Source: Hymenopus coronatus
Taxonomy: Eukaryota > Arthropoda > Insecta > Mantodea > Hymenopodidae
Direction of reading: 5' to 3'
Length of the DNA: 64,000 nt
Assembly (NCBI GenBank): GCA_030762935.1
Contig: CM060899.1
Span: forward strand, 13,623,001-13,687,000
The notes under the pieces: generated by a model
What the model was told of the DNA's origin: nothing
Database searches by the model: none
What the model saw: the letters and a program-made list of their open reading frames with translations, nothing else
Part shown: piece after piece, positions 10,865-20,404 of the stretch
How the letters are laid out: every line of letters starts with the position of its first letter
Position numbering within the stretch: position 1 is the stretch's first letter
Translations under genes and position numbers: made by a program

Positions 10865-11915
10865 CTAGTTTTCCTGCAAAACTGAAGTTATTACATCAGT
10901 GAGTAGGTTGCCAAACTTGAAAGAACCTCTTCGATTCAGGTGGATCCCGTCTTTACCAAAATCATCGTCACACAACCAAAAATTACTGTCTAGCATTACA
11001 CAGTTTTTTACATCACATAACCAGTTGAGCTCCTGATTAATTCTCATTGTTCTTCTAATCCCGACATTGCATCTATGCAGGACACCACTTACTATAATTT
11101 TCACATCTGGTACTTGGGATCTGATAGCATTGACTAGGTCCATAGTATCACCCATGATTTCTTCCGCACTTACCCTATAACCAATGTTATTTGTGCCAGC
11201 ATGCAGCAGCACCACCTCAGGTTTGTTTTCTTTAAGGTTCATGCATTCCATTTTTTCTTGTAGTTCACATACCTTAATGCCCGGGAAACAATGCACCTTA
11301 TAACCTTTTTTCATGCACACTTCACCAGAGAATTTTAATATAGAGTCACCGGCCACAAGCACTTTTTTATCCTTAAATTGCGTGTTTGGCATATTATTGT
11401 TCACAAGATCCTTCCTTTTCGCTACCATGTCTGTATTTTTCTGTTGATCCAGTACTTCGTATCTGTTGGAGCTGATGAAATTAGCGCCTCGAGGTAGCAT
11501 AGACATTCGGCGTGAAGCTTTATTTCTAATAACTGTAGCATAGCTGTCCTGGTCAGTTATCTTTTTTCTTAAATCTTCATTTTCCTTGTGAAGTATGCAA
11601 ACTTGTTCCTTGAAATCATCCGCTTTTTTTTTGAGATTTCAGCAAGTCTCTATTTAAGATATTTATTACTAAGTGTAGAGACGCTATTGTTTCGGCATCA
11701 CGTGGTGAGTTCGGCGCCTTAGACAGATTTTCTTGATGATGATATAATTCGCAATTTACCTTATCGGCTGCGTTGTCCTTATTTCCTCGTGATCCTTTTG
11801 TGTTTTTTGATGTGCACAACACTTCATTTGACTGCAAATTATTAAGGTTATTATTATTTGAACTGTTTAAATGCATGGCTCGAGTAACCATACCTGCCGC
11901 TGCCGCCATCTTCAA
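10865..11915 (-). pseudogene. CR1-type ORF1: coiled coil plus SGNH/GDSL esterase, frameshifted
   Basis: Seen: an N-terminal frame (MKMAAAAGMV to ..INILNRDLLK) is broken in an A-run near 11630. In the next frame a charged segment follows (KKADDFKEQ, LHKENEDLRKKITDQ), predicted by eye as coiled coil. From 11506 comes the esterase: VLVAGDSILKFSG (block I with the nucleophile Ser), LLHAGTNNIG (Gly and Asn of later blocks), VSGVLHR and DGIHLNRRGSFKFG (block V, Asp and His). All catalytic residues of an SGNH hydrolase are present. It stops at 10865, about 10 bases before ORF2. Esterase ORF1s are known from CR1-clade LINEs; the role, perhaps membrane or lipid related, is unsettled. Confidence 0.85.
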
Positions 11916-11930
11916 AACTCTCCTAGCTTA

Positions 11931-12727
11931 AATACTCTTTTTTGCACGTAAATCCTGCAAACAGAGTTACATTTCAAATAAATAAATTCATATCCTCTCT
12001 GGCATATCTTCACTCTCCATTCCTTCTGTGGATTTAAGTGTTTGGTAATTACCATGAAAACTGGAAGATCTTTTGCTATGAGATCTTTTAACTTGATATG
12101 GGATGTGTGTGTATATAGTAAGGCAATTTGTTCAAGAAGTAGTCATATAAGGGTGATCAGGCATTGGGTCTCTTCTGGTTTTTGAGTGATGACATGCCAT
12201 CCTGTAGAATAATTCCAATCTTTGCCACTATCTATGTCAGAATAAGTGCATTTGAAAATAAGTATGATTGGTTGTTTATCAACTTTTATAGCAGTTTTTT
12301 TCCCCCTGATATTAAAGTTAGCTCCAGTCACACTACTCCTGATTATTTTATTATTTAATAGTTGAAGATTTCTGAAATCTTCTGTTTTTATTTGAATAAA
12401 ACATGTTTTGTTTGTGGCCTTTTCAGAAACTTCCTACCATCTGTATTTTTTTTAGTCTCTTTTCTACTGTGCCAAAATCTTGACCACTGGGTAAAATAGG
12501 TATCTCTAGGGATTAGAAAATAATGTTAAATGAAGTTATAGAATCCTTTGGAAATCTGAAAAATATACATAAAAGATTGTGTTGTTTTTGTTCTGTCCAG
12601 AGCAAGAGTCAGAAAAAAAAATTAACTTTTTCTTTAAATGAACATTTCAGGAATCACTTAGGGTTTTCATGATGTAGGATGAAATTTCTAGAGAACCTTG
12701 TGAGGCAATAATTCTGGATAGCCTGGA
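11931..12727. other. AT-rich non-coding stretch
   Basis: No gene or repeat recognised. The overlapping short frames on both strands around 12143-12358 have no motif. Confidence 0.4.
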
Positions 12728-12868
12728 TTCAGCATGTGGGATTTGTGATGCAGAAAGTGATACAGTGGCAGGTGTTCTCTAGTTTTCCTGCCATTGTATT
12801 CCACCACTGCTCCATGTACCATCAGTGACTTCAACTGTGATGCTATAGTAGTAAAAGGTGTTTAACAC
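12728..12868 (+). mobile_element. SINE-1, 3' half
   Basis: GGGATTTGTGATGCAGAAAG, the C/T-rich middle (TTTTCCTGCCATTGTATTCC), CTCCATGTACCATCAGTG and AGTAGTAAAAGGTGTTTAA align with the 3' two thirds of the full SINE-1 at 17848-18074. The tRNA-like head is missing. Confidence 0.65.
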
Positions 12869-12951
12869 CTTAAAGGACAAAATATACATCTATTTCTTCT
12901 GACAACATATACATAATGTTTTCAAGAATATCCCCACCCTTTTTAGAATAC

Positions 12952-13170
12952 ACTGTGGCCAGCTGGTTAGACACTTCGCCTCTCATCAAGGCAGTCCAAG
13001 TATGATCCCAGGTGAGTGCATGTGAGATTTGTGGCAAATTGGAGCAGGGACAGGCTTTCTCTGGTCTCTCTGACCATTGCATTCCATCGGTACTCCATGT
13101 ATCACCAGTGTCAATGGTGTCATATATGTATAGTAAAAGTGAGCATTAAATCTTATCAAAAAATTCTTCA
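12952..13170 (+). mobile_element. SINE-1, degraded full-length copy
   Basis: Begins TGTGGCCAGCTGGTTAGACA, a mutated box A region, followed by a weak box B (AAGTATGATCCCAGG), the CATGTGAGATTTGTGG body and the AGTAAAAGTGAGCATTAAA end with CAAAAAA. It follows the 12728 copy within 90 bases in the same orientation. Confidence 0.7.
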
Positions 13171-13720
13171 GTTTCTGCATTCAAAATGAATTTAATTTTG
13201 CAATTGTTAAAAAACATAAAGTTTTACTAAATATAAAAAGGATTAAGGCTTGATTCATTTCTTTCTTATGGTGTCTTACAAATAAAACAATTTTCTTGTG
13301 TGAAAGATTCTAACTATTTTAGTTGCAACTGGATGCAAATTGATTCACTGATAACTACCAAGTTATGTATATATGTTTTCTTGTTAAGACTAAACATCAC
13401 TAGAATTTTCTTTAAAGTTCTTTTGAATATCTACTGTTGAAGCACATCAAAATTGTATAATAGCATACCACAAAATTGTATGTTATACCATAGTTATCAG
13501 ACTGTTCTTACAATTAGTATGTTTTGCATTAATAGAGTTTTTATATATAACTTCATGGTATTTGGAGTAACATTGTTAATTCAGCTGTAATGAACATAGA
13601 TGCTTTACGTGCAGAATCTGTAACTATAGTTGATGAGGTGTCATATTTCTGATTATGTACTTAGTGCTATTAGTTCACTTCTATTGTTTGATTTTTCTAC
13701 TTGCATGATTGCTCTGGCAT

Positions 13721-15310
13721 TTCAGATTGTGCTCTGCAGCTGTTTCTAGTGATAGCAGCAGTAAATCACCAGTACTGTCTGCTGAAGACTTGGAGAAAGA
13801 CAAACGCTTATGTGAAGGGAATCTTTCTGAATCTAAAACTCTAGATAGTGATATAACAGAAATATCAACAATGGAACATATCCCCTCTGAACAATCTGGT
13901 AAACATAGTGATGGGACAGAAATTTATAGCAAGGCTTCATACCTAAAACAAGAGAACGTAGTTCACAAGGATGAAGGCTCATACAAATGTAACCTTTGAG
14001 AGAAAAGGTTTTCTGTCCTAAATGATTTCAAAATGCATAAATGTATTCATAAAGATAAAAAAAGTTTTTCAAATATGAAATGTGTGATAAAAACTTAATT
14101 CATTTGCTTAATTTAGAAAAACACAATTTTATTCACAAAGTTATAAAACGACACAACTGTGAAATATGTGAAAGAGTCAGTTGCTCCATTTGAAAAGCCA
14201 CAATTTGTTTCATAAAGCCTATACAAATGTGAAATATGTAATAAGAATTTTACTCATTTGTCTAAGTTATTTCATGCTGGTAAAAAGCTTCATAAGTGTA
14301 AATTATGTGATAAGAACTTTACTCTTCTGTCACATTTAAAAGTGGTTCATGAGGGTAAAAATCCACATAAGTGTAAAATATGTGATAAGAGGTTTGTTCA
14401 AGTGTCACACTTAAAAAGCCATAAATTGACTCATGAGGGAGAAAAACCATACAAATGTCAAACATGTGATAAGAGCTTTACACGGTTTTCACATTTGAGA
14501 AACCATAATTTTATTCATGAGGGTAGAAGCCCATACAAGTGTGAAATATGTGATAAGAACTTTACTCAGCGGTCACATTTAAAAATCCATAATTTGACAC
14601 ATGAGGGCAAAAACCCACACAAGTGTGAAATATGTGAGAAGAGTTGTACTTGGTTGTCAAGTTTGCAAAGACATAAATTTATTCATGAGGGTACAAAACC
14701 ACACCAGTGTAAAATATGTAATAGGAGCTTTACTCGGTTGACACATTTAAAAACCCATAAATTTACTCATGAGGTTAGAAAACCACACAGGTATAATATA
14801 TGTGATAAGAGCTACACACAGTTGTCACATTTGAAACGACATGGTTCAACACATGAAAATAGGTAATGCTAAAGTATGAAATCCCTATCAAGAGGTTTAC
14901 TCAATTTTCACATCTAAAAGATATAATTTTACTCATGAAGTTGGAAATCAACAAAGATGTGAAATATGCTATAACAACTTTACCTTTGCAAATACTTAAT
15001 TTACTTCGTTAGCATAAAATATCCCCTCATGTGTGAAATAGGTGATTTCGAATATGAAAGCACCTAACTTGATTTATGAGAATAAATGACTATCCAGTTT
15101 CAAGATGTCATAAGAGCTTTACTCAGTTATCACATTTTAAAAAGCATAATATGATTCATAAGTGTAAATATGCAACTTGTAATAACAGCTTAATTAATTT
15201 GTTACATTTTAAAAATGTATATTGTAGTTCATAAGATTAATAAAGGACATATGCGTGAAACATGTGGTAAAGAGTTTTATTCAGTCATCAAATTTGAAAT
15301 GTCATTATTT
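13721..15310 (+). pseudogene. C2H2 zinc-finger gene remnant (last exon)
   Basis: Seen: after an acceptor (CATTTCAG, 13713-13720) a Ser/Glu-rich frame runs to SYKCNL, where TGA replaces the second Cys of the first finger. Fingers follow in broken frames (KYEMCDKNL, HNCEICE). Then 14258-14866 is open, with seven fingers joined by linkers of the form THEGKNPHKC. Four keep both Cys and both His (KCKICDKRF, KCQTCDKSF, KCEICDKNF, QCKICNRSF). The first lacks a residue and a His position, the fifth has Cys for the core Phe, and the seventh has Tyr for the first Cys. Decayed finger units continue to ~15310 (RCHKSFTQLSHFKKH). Such arrays bind DNA. The stop and frameshifts argue for a pseudogene, though 14258-14866 could still be translated. 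Confidence 0.75.
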
Positions 15311-16263
15311 TAGGTGCATTGCAGTTGTAATTATATCACATTTTTTGGTAGAGAATTGCTGTTTTGTGTCGTTAGAAATATCAAATTGGAGTCATGAAGC
15401 GAGAACTTCATAAAAAGTAAGATTTGAATCAGGGCCTAAATGATTTGAAACATTTTAAGAAAAATGAGCTTACAAATAAGGCCTTTTTGAGGTTTTTAAT
15501 TCCTGACTCAACATCTATACTGAGGTTTAACATTCTTCATCTTTTATGGTATTTTCGGCTATGTAAGAGCAGTATCAAGCTCACAGCAGCAAGGTAACCT
15601 TTAACTGAGCCTTATTATCAACCTTAGTGCTGGCTTATGTCTTGCATTGCTCATGTTTGCTGGTTTGTAGTTAATTGCTTATAGTAGCTCAATTGAATTA
15701 AAGAAATTCCTCTTATTTATGTTGCCACATGTGTATTATCTACATCATACTTATTGCACATTTAAGATGATAATGCCATGTTTAAACCTTTGAAATGCCA
15801 ACTTCTTGTAACAGATATCTTTAGAGCATTGTAAAGCTACCTCAATTTCATCCACAGTTTAATAATTATTCATTTAACACAGAATTTAATAAATCTAAGA
15901 AAAAATAGCTGTGTTTCTGAAAATCAAGTTCATACTTCATACAGAATTTTTTATTAGGCAGTTTTTCACAAAAACAGTACCTTGTAACAATGCTGTAAAA
16001 CAATATACTAATAAATCATTTGCAATAGTGTTTCAGGAATCTTTGTAGTTACAGTAAAGGTAGACGGACATGTTTTGTAATCCTATTTGCATATATGAAG
16101 ATCCTTTATTCTTATGTATACACATTTAAAACTACTGCTTTTTTAATCATGTTTGAGGCATTTACCTCATCATTATAGTGTGTCTTTTCATACATGGTTT
16201 GGTTATTTGTGGAGAGCATTGACACTGATCCCCAGATAGAGCTGTAGCATATATGGCAGTTTT
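15311..16263. other. Unassigned AT-rich DNA
   Basis: No gene or recognisable repeat. It may be the 3' UTR or flank of the zinc-finger remnant. Confidence 0.35.
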
Positions 16264-16266
16264 TTG

Positions 16267-16454
16267 AGCTGGGTTGGCAGCACTTAATATAAGCATTGGG
16301 GTTAAGGGGCAAAGATGGTATATAACTGGAAGTTGCCTGCTTCTTTCTTCTGCTATTATCTTGCACTGGGTTGGCAGCAACTAATGTAAGCAGTAGGGCT
16401 GAGGAGTAAGATGTGGATGATTGGATGCCTCTGTGATTCTCTCTGTATCTTGTG
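16267..16454. repeat. Two-unit imperfect tandem duplication (~95 bp)
   Basis: Units begin GCTGGGTTGGCAGCACTTAA at 16268 and ACTGGGTTGGCAGCAACTAA at 16365. Both continue with TAAGCA, GGG and GATG blocks and end in CTTGC / CTTGTG. No coding signal I can support. Confidence 0.6.
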
Positions 16455-17837
16455 TTGCATAAACATTAGGAGAGGGGAGAAGGTAGTACAGAGTGGTATA
16501 AATGCTTCTCTCCCCTACTGCATCTTTTGCAGTCAGAATAATTTAGCAACAATTTCAAACATGCCCACTTTCATGCTCATGTACTATTTAAGTTGGTTAA
16601 GTTGGTTATCAAGGCAGCAGGCGGAACTATATTTATTCACTGCATTGTTATATTATACTAGCATCATTCACATGAAGTATTAGTGTTAAGTTGCATTGTC
16701 TTTCTTCCTTTCTTTATGCCATTGGTAGAGAGGGTAAGTAATGATGACTGAGGATGCCCCAAGGAAAGAAAAGCCCTGAGAGGGGAACAGTGTGACTGCA
16801 TTCTGTGGCTGTAATCGTCACACTTTGTATGAGTGGCTTGCTTCGGGAAACAAAAGTGATTCTTACTATGCATTGTTACATCTGAACGAGTGGACCTGTA
16901 TGCCGTCTGCAGGTTCTTTAACATCGAAGCCACAAATTGTTACACATACAGGAGTTTGTGACATTGACAGTATTTTGGTGGTGTAACTGCTTCTGAAAGT
17001 TTCTTGCCACATCATCAACTGGAAAGCACAAGCGCCACAGAATGTTCAGCATTCAACTGGAAATACATAATGTGCAGCAGTTCAGTCGGTTCCAATTGCA
17101 AATTTGGAGCATGCAGTAATAGCCACTGCAGCCAGCATCAACAGGTGAGAAAAATATACCACAGAATTGTTGTGAATGCCTCCAAGAAAGACATTTAGCC
17201 CTACATTGCTTGATGTTGCCATTTGGCAACAAGACAATTAATCCAAATATTTTTTTTTAATTTCATGTTACAGTAACCTTCAACACTAAAATTAGGCTAT
17301 TTTTAGCTCTATTATATTATAAAAATGTTAATTTTTTTTGGAAAAAGGGTAGTTTTATTTTAAATAATAAAATCCAAAATTCATGCTACTACATCAAATA
17401 TAACCACATCAGCATCCAAGTATGCCATTATTAGGCCCTCCCCATCCTTTATCACAGACACATTTGACTGCAGTTCCTGGAACTCTAACTAGTGAGGTTT
17501 GGCTTTGAATGGCTGGCCAGTACATTTCGTATCACACTAACGGTCATGGCTATTCAAGTTCCTTAGGTTGTGTTGCCAGAGAAAGGGACATAAAATCCGG
17601 TTTGCAAGTTAGAGGAAGAGCAGCATGTATAACAAAATTTATGCAATATAGGGTTAATAGAAAGCTGAGTTTTATTTGTTATCGGTGGAAGAAATAAACT
17701 TGTTTGTTGGAATAACAATCAGAGTCTTTTGTTAAAATATAAACTTGAAGAGCCCAAAACATAGCATAAACATTGAAAAGGAAGTTGTGTAAATTGTGGT
17801 ATAAAGACAAAAGAAACTGCAAAATGTAATATATCAG
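16455..17837. other. Unassigned stretch
   Basis: Somewhat GC-richer than the flanks from 16740 to 17200, with short open frames on both strands but no motif I recognise. It could be an old element; nothing further is supported. Confidence 0.3.
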
Positions 17838-18084
17838 TTGTAAATGTGGCCGAGTGGTCAGTGGTTCGCCTCTCACCTAGACGGCCCGGGTTCGATCCCA
17901 AGCGACCGCATGTGAGATTTGTGGTGCACAAAGTGGTACCGTGGCGGGTTTTCTCCGGTTTCTCCGGTTTCCCCCGCCATCTCATTCCACCGGGGCTCCA
18001 TCTTTATGTATCACCAGTGTCATCAACTGCGATGCCAGAGCAGTAAAAGCGGGCGTTAAACACTACCAAAAAAATTGTAAATGT
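17838..18084 (+). mobile_element. SINE-1, intact copy with TSD
   Basis: The 10-base duplication TTGTAAATGT flanks the element (17838-17847 and 18075-18084). The body (17848-18074, 227 bp) starts GGCCGAGTGGTCAGTGG, a box A like that of Ser/Leu tRNAs, with box B GGTTCGATCCC at 17890-17900. A non-tRNA body follows with CATGTGAGATTTGTGG and CTCCGGTTTCTCCGGTTTCC. It ends AGTAAAAGCGGGCGTTAAAC plus an A-rich tail. The tRNA part serves as an internal RNA polymerase III promoter. This is the reference copy for the family in this window. Confidence 0.9.
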
Positions 18085-18368
18085 ATTATTTGCTTCTGTT
18101 TGAGCAAACATGCAAAAATTATTTGGGATAGCTGCATAGCCCTGGTCAACATGGAATAGGTAGGAGATTGTTTTAAGTAGCAGAACATTTAAAATTAGGC
18201 ACAGGTTGAAAATGTTATATTTTCTTTACACATTTTCTATTTTAAATAGAATTTATAAAGCATACCAACGATATTCATGTTATACTTAAGCTTGATATTT
18301 TTATGTAGTAGCTAAACTAATAAAACCTATATTTTCTCAATAAAGCTAATTTCTAGAAAAAATAAATA

Positions 18369-18741
18369 AAACTATGTATATAACTCCATGGCACGACAGC
18401 TCACGGGGAACCTTGGCCTACCGCCCGGCCGCTGCGTCCCCCATCTCGGTCCACTACAGACGTCATGGATGGGGTGCAGTATTGGAGGGTGAGACGTGGT
18501 CAGCGCCTCGAGCCCCTCCCGGCCGGTTAATGCGGTCCTCACGACCTGGAGCCGCTACTTCTCCATCAAGTAGCTCCTCAATTGGCCCCCCAGGGACCTC
18601 ACGAGGCTGAGTGCACCCCGGTTCAGGTCTCCCAGCGGGGGAAAAATCCCCACGCCGGTACTGGGGATCGAACCCAGGTCTCCGGCTTGGTAGGCAGCTG
18701 CGCTACCACCGCGCTAAGGAGACGACCAAACTATGTATATA
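18369..18741 (-). mobile_element. SINE-2, GC-rich tRNA-derived element with 14-bp TSD
   Basis: AAACTATGTATATA is duplicated at 18369-18382 and 18728-18741. On the - strand the body (18727 to 18383, 345 bp) starts GGTCGTCTCCTTAGCGCGGT, with a box A-like TAGCGCGGTGGTAGCGC and box B GGTTCGATCCC. A long GC-rich body without similarity to SINE-1 follows. The far end has no A tail. It is an island of high GC in AT-rich DNA. The + strand frame across it is not a gene. Confidence 0.85.
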
Positions 18742-18795
18742 CACAATGAAAAATAATCATGGTGTCTAGTAGGCCACACGGGACCACCGGTCCGA

Positions 18796-20400
18796 CCCCC
18801 TCCCAGGGGCCTACTACGTTAGGTACGGGTTTGGCGCACACGGTGTCCCAAGCCTACCTTAACGCCCTCAGTGAGCAACCTCTGAGTGGTGAGGGAGTCA
18901 GTAAATCAAAATGTCCACCCACGTGCAGGCCGTGTGTGGAGACCCCGTGTCGGTGAAAACGAATATCCTGGTTGGTTGAGGATTGTGATCTGAGCCTGGG
19001 CTTTTGATCTTCAGTAACCTAATGCACCGCTTTGGTTTCTGCTTCACCTAAACCGGAGGCTAGGGAATAAACCACCCCTAGTCAATAGGCCAGGACTAGG
19101 TATTATACCAAACTCCAGGGTGGGTGAGGCGGCGATCTTGCTATATCCACTGTGTAGCCCTGTCACCCTAGTGGGGTGAGTCGTCGTCGGACTCCGTGGA
19201 GGATGAACTTTATCACCATTTTTATGACAAACTATAAAGCCAAACATAAACTTGTAAGTAGAAAAGAAGAAGTCGAGTCTAATGGTCCTCGCTACTTAGT
19301 TATATCTATGACAGACGAGCCCGAAAAGGATTAGATAACATAAGCTGGCTCGGTTAATTTTGTGTTCGAGCCCGACGCCATCTTCGCCGATCAGTGCCTC
19401 AAATCGGTTCGAGATCCTTTAACCGAAGTTCTCTATTGGTAAGTGGCCTCCCCTAAGGAGGAGATGGAATAAGAGGATTCTGCTCCGACTGCCCGACGGA
19501 TTGTGCGTAAGCGGCAGGGTTGTGCTCCTGAACAAAAGTGTTAGTCCGACGGCAAAAAAGAATAATCTAAACCGGCCAGCAACGCCCAATATGCAGAAAC
19601 GTCTTTCTATTTAGAACTTATCCCATAATATAGTTCATGGATATACTACAGTAGAAAATACACGCATTTGACCACATCGAGCAGAGTTTGAACTGTTACT
19701 CAACGCGCAACAACCTCTAGGCGTCTGCTTACAAGAGACAAGCTCCGTCCACAAGACGATGTTACATTCAGGCACTACTCTTCTGTACGGTTTGATCTAA
19801 CACCGGCAGAAGGTATTCCAGCACACGGAGGCACTATGATGCTCATCAGAGATGACATTTTGCTGATTCAGTCCCCTTACAGACTGACCTCCAGTCAGCC
19901 GCTGTAATAATTACTTCGACATTTGTCAGATTTTCCATTTAGAGTATCTAACCCTCTAATTACCTCTCGTTCATCGAGATAGGAGACCTCGTTTCCCAGT
20001 TCTTACTTTCCCTCCTCACCTAGAATCTACGTGGACGCCTACCGCTGTTTATTCAGGAGAACATGAGTGATCGCGTTTTCGAGTAAGCGTCGGCTCGGTT
20101 TCTCTAACCTTTTTATTCAAGAGAATAGTGTGCCACATGGGTCGGTTTTGAACGTGACGCTGTTTGCTATACCGATTAACTCTCTATCTCAATGTGTTCC
20201 CCCAGATATCTCGTTCTGTTTGCTCGTAAACGACTTTGCCATCTTTTGTACTTTTTAGCGTAAGTCGTTTTTGGAACATCGTTTCCAGCATTGTATAGAT
20301 AATCTTTATGATTGGAGCTTGAAAAACGACTTTCATTTATAAACTGAGAAGACAGTCTGCGTTAATTTCTGGCGTCGTAGCTGGCGACTCTCCACAGAGC
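18796..20400 (+). mobile_element. Jockey-like LINE copy A, internally deleted, only + strand copy
   Basis: Starts at the family 5' end CCCAGGGGCCTACTACG, followed by a 5' UTR homologous to those of copies B, D and G. ORF1 begins near 19222 (ATGACAAAC..), breaks around 19320 and resumes in the gag C-terminus. That ends with ATGCAGAAACG at 19590 and a TAG near 19615. A damaged ORF2 start and endonuclease follow (CTTACAAGAGACAAG = LQETS). At ~20018 the sequence jumps to the RT palm, with codons for CLLVNDFAIFC (catalytic Asp-Asp changed to Asn-Asp). It stops abruptly at ~20400 against copy B, which runs the other way. Confidence 0.75.
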
Positions 20401-20404
20401 GGAA

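Larger units (their letters stand above)
7841..11930 (-). mobile_element. Nearly full-length CR1/L2-type LINE (~4.1 kb)
   Basis: Seen: two consecutive ORFs on the - strand (ORF1 with coiled-coil and esterase, ORF2 with AP-type endonuclease and reverse transcriptase). A ~120-base 3' UTR follows, ending in TTGAA units (complement 7846-7862). Esterase-bearing ORF1s and short tandem 3' tails are known features of CR1/L2-type elements. Four or five single-base frameshifts, one stop and a (TA)n expansion disable it, but no large deletion is visible, so it is fairly young. The exact 5' end is uncertain, and I saw no convincing TSD. It lies in the presumed intron between 7119 and 13721, opposite to the host gene. 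Confidence 0.8.

Noticed and set aside
18374..18610. GC-rich 78-codon open frame
   Set aside because: Lies inside SINE-2 and has no protein features.
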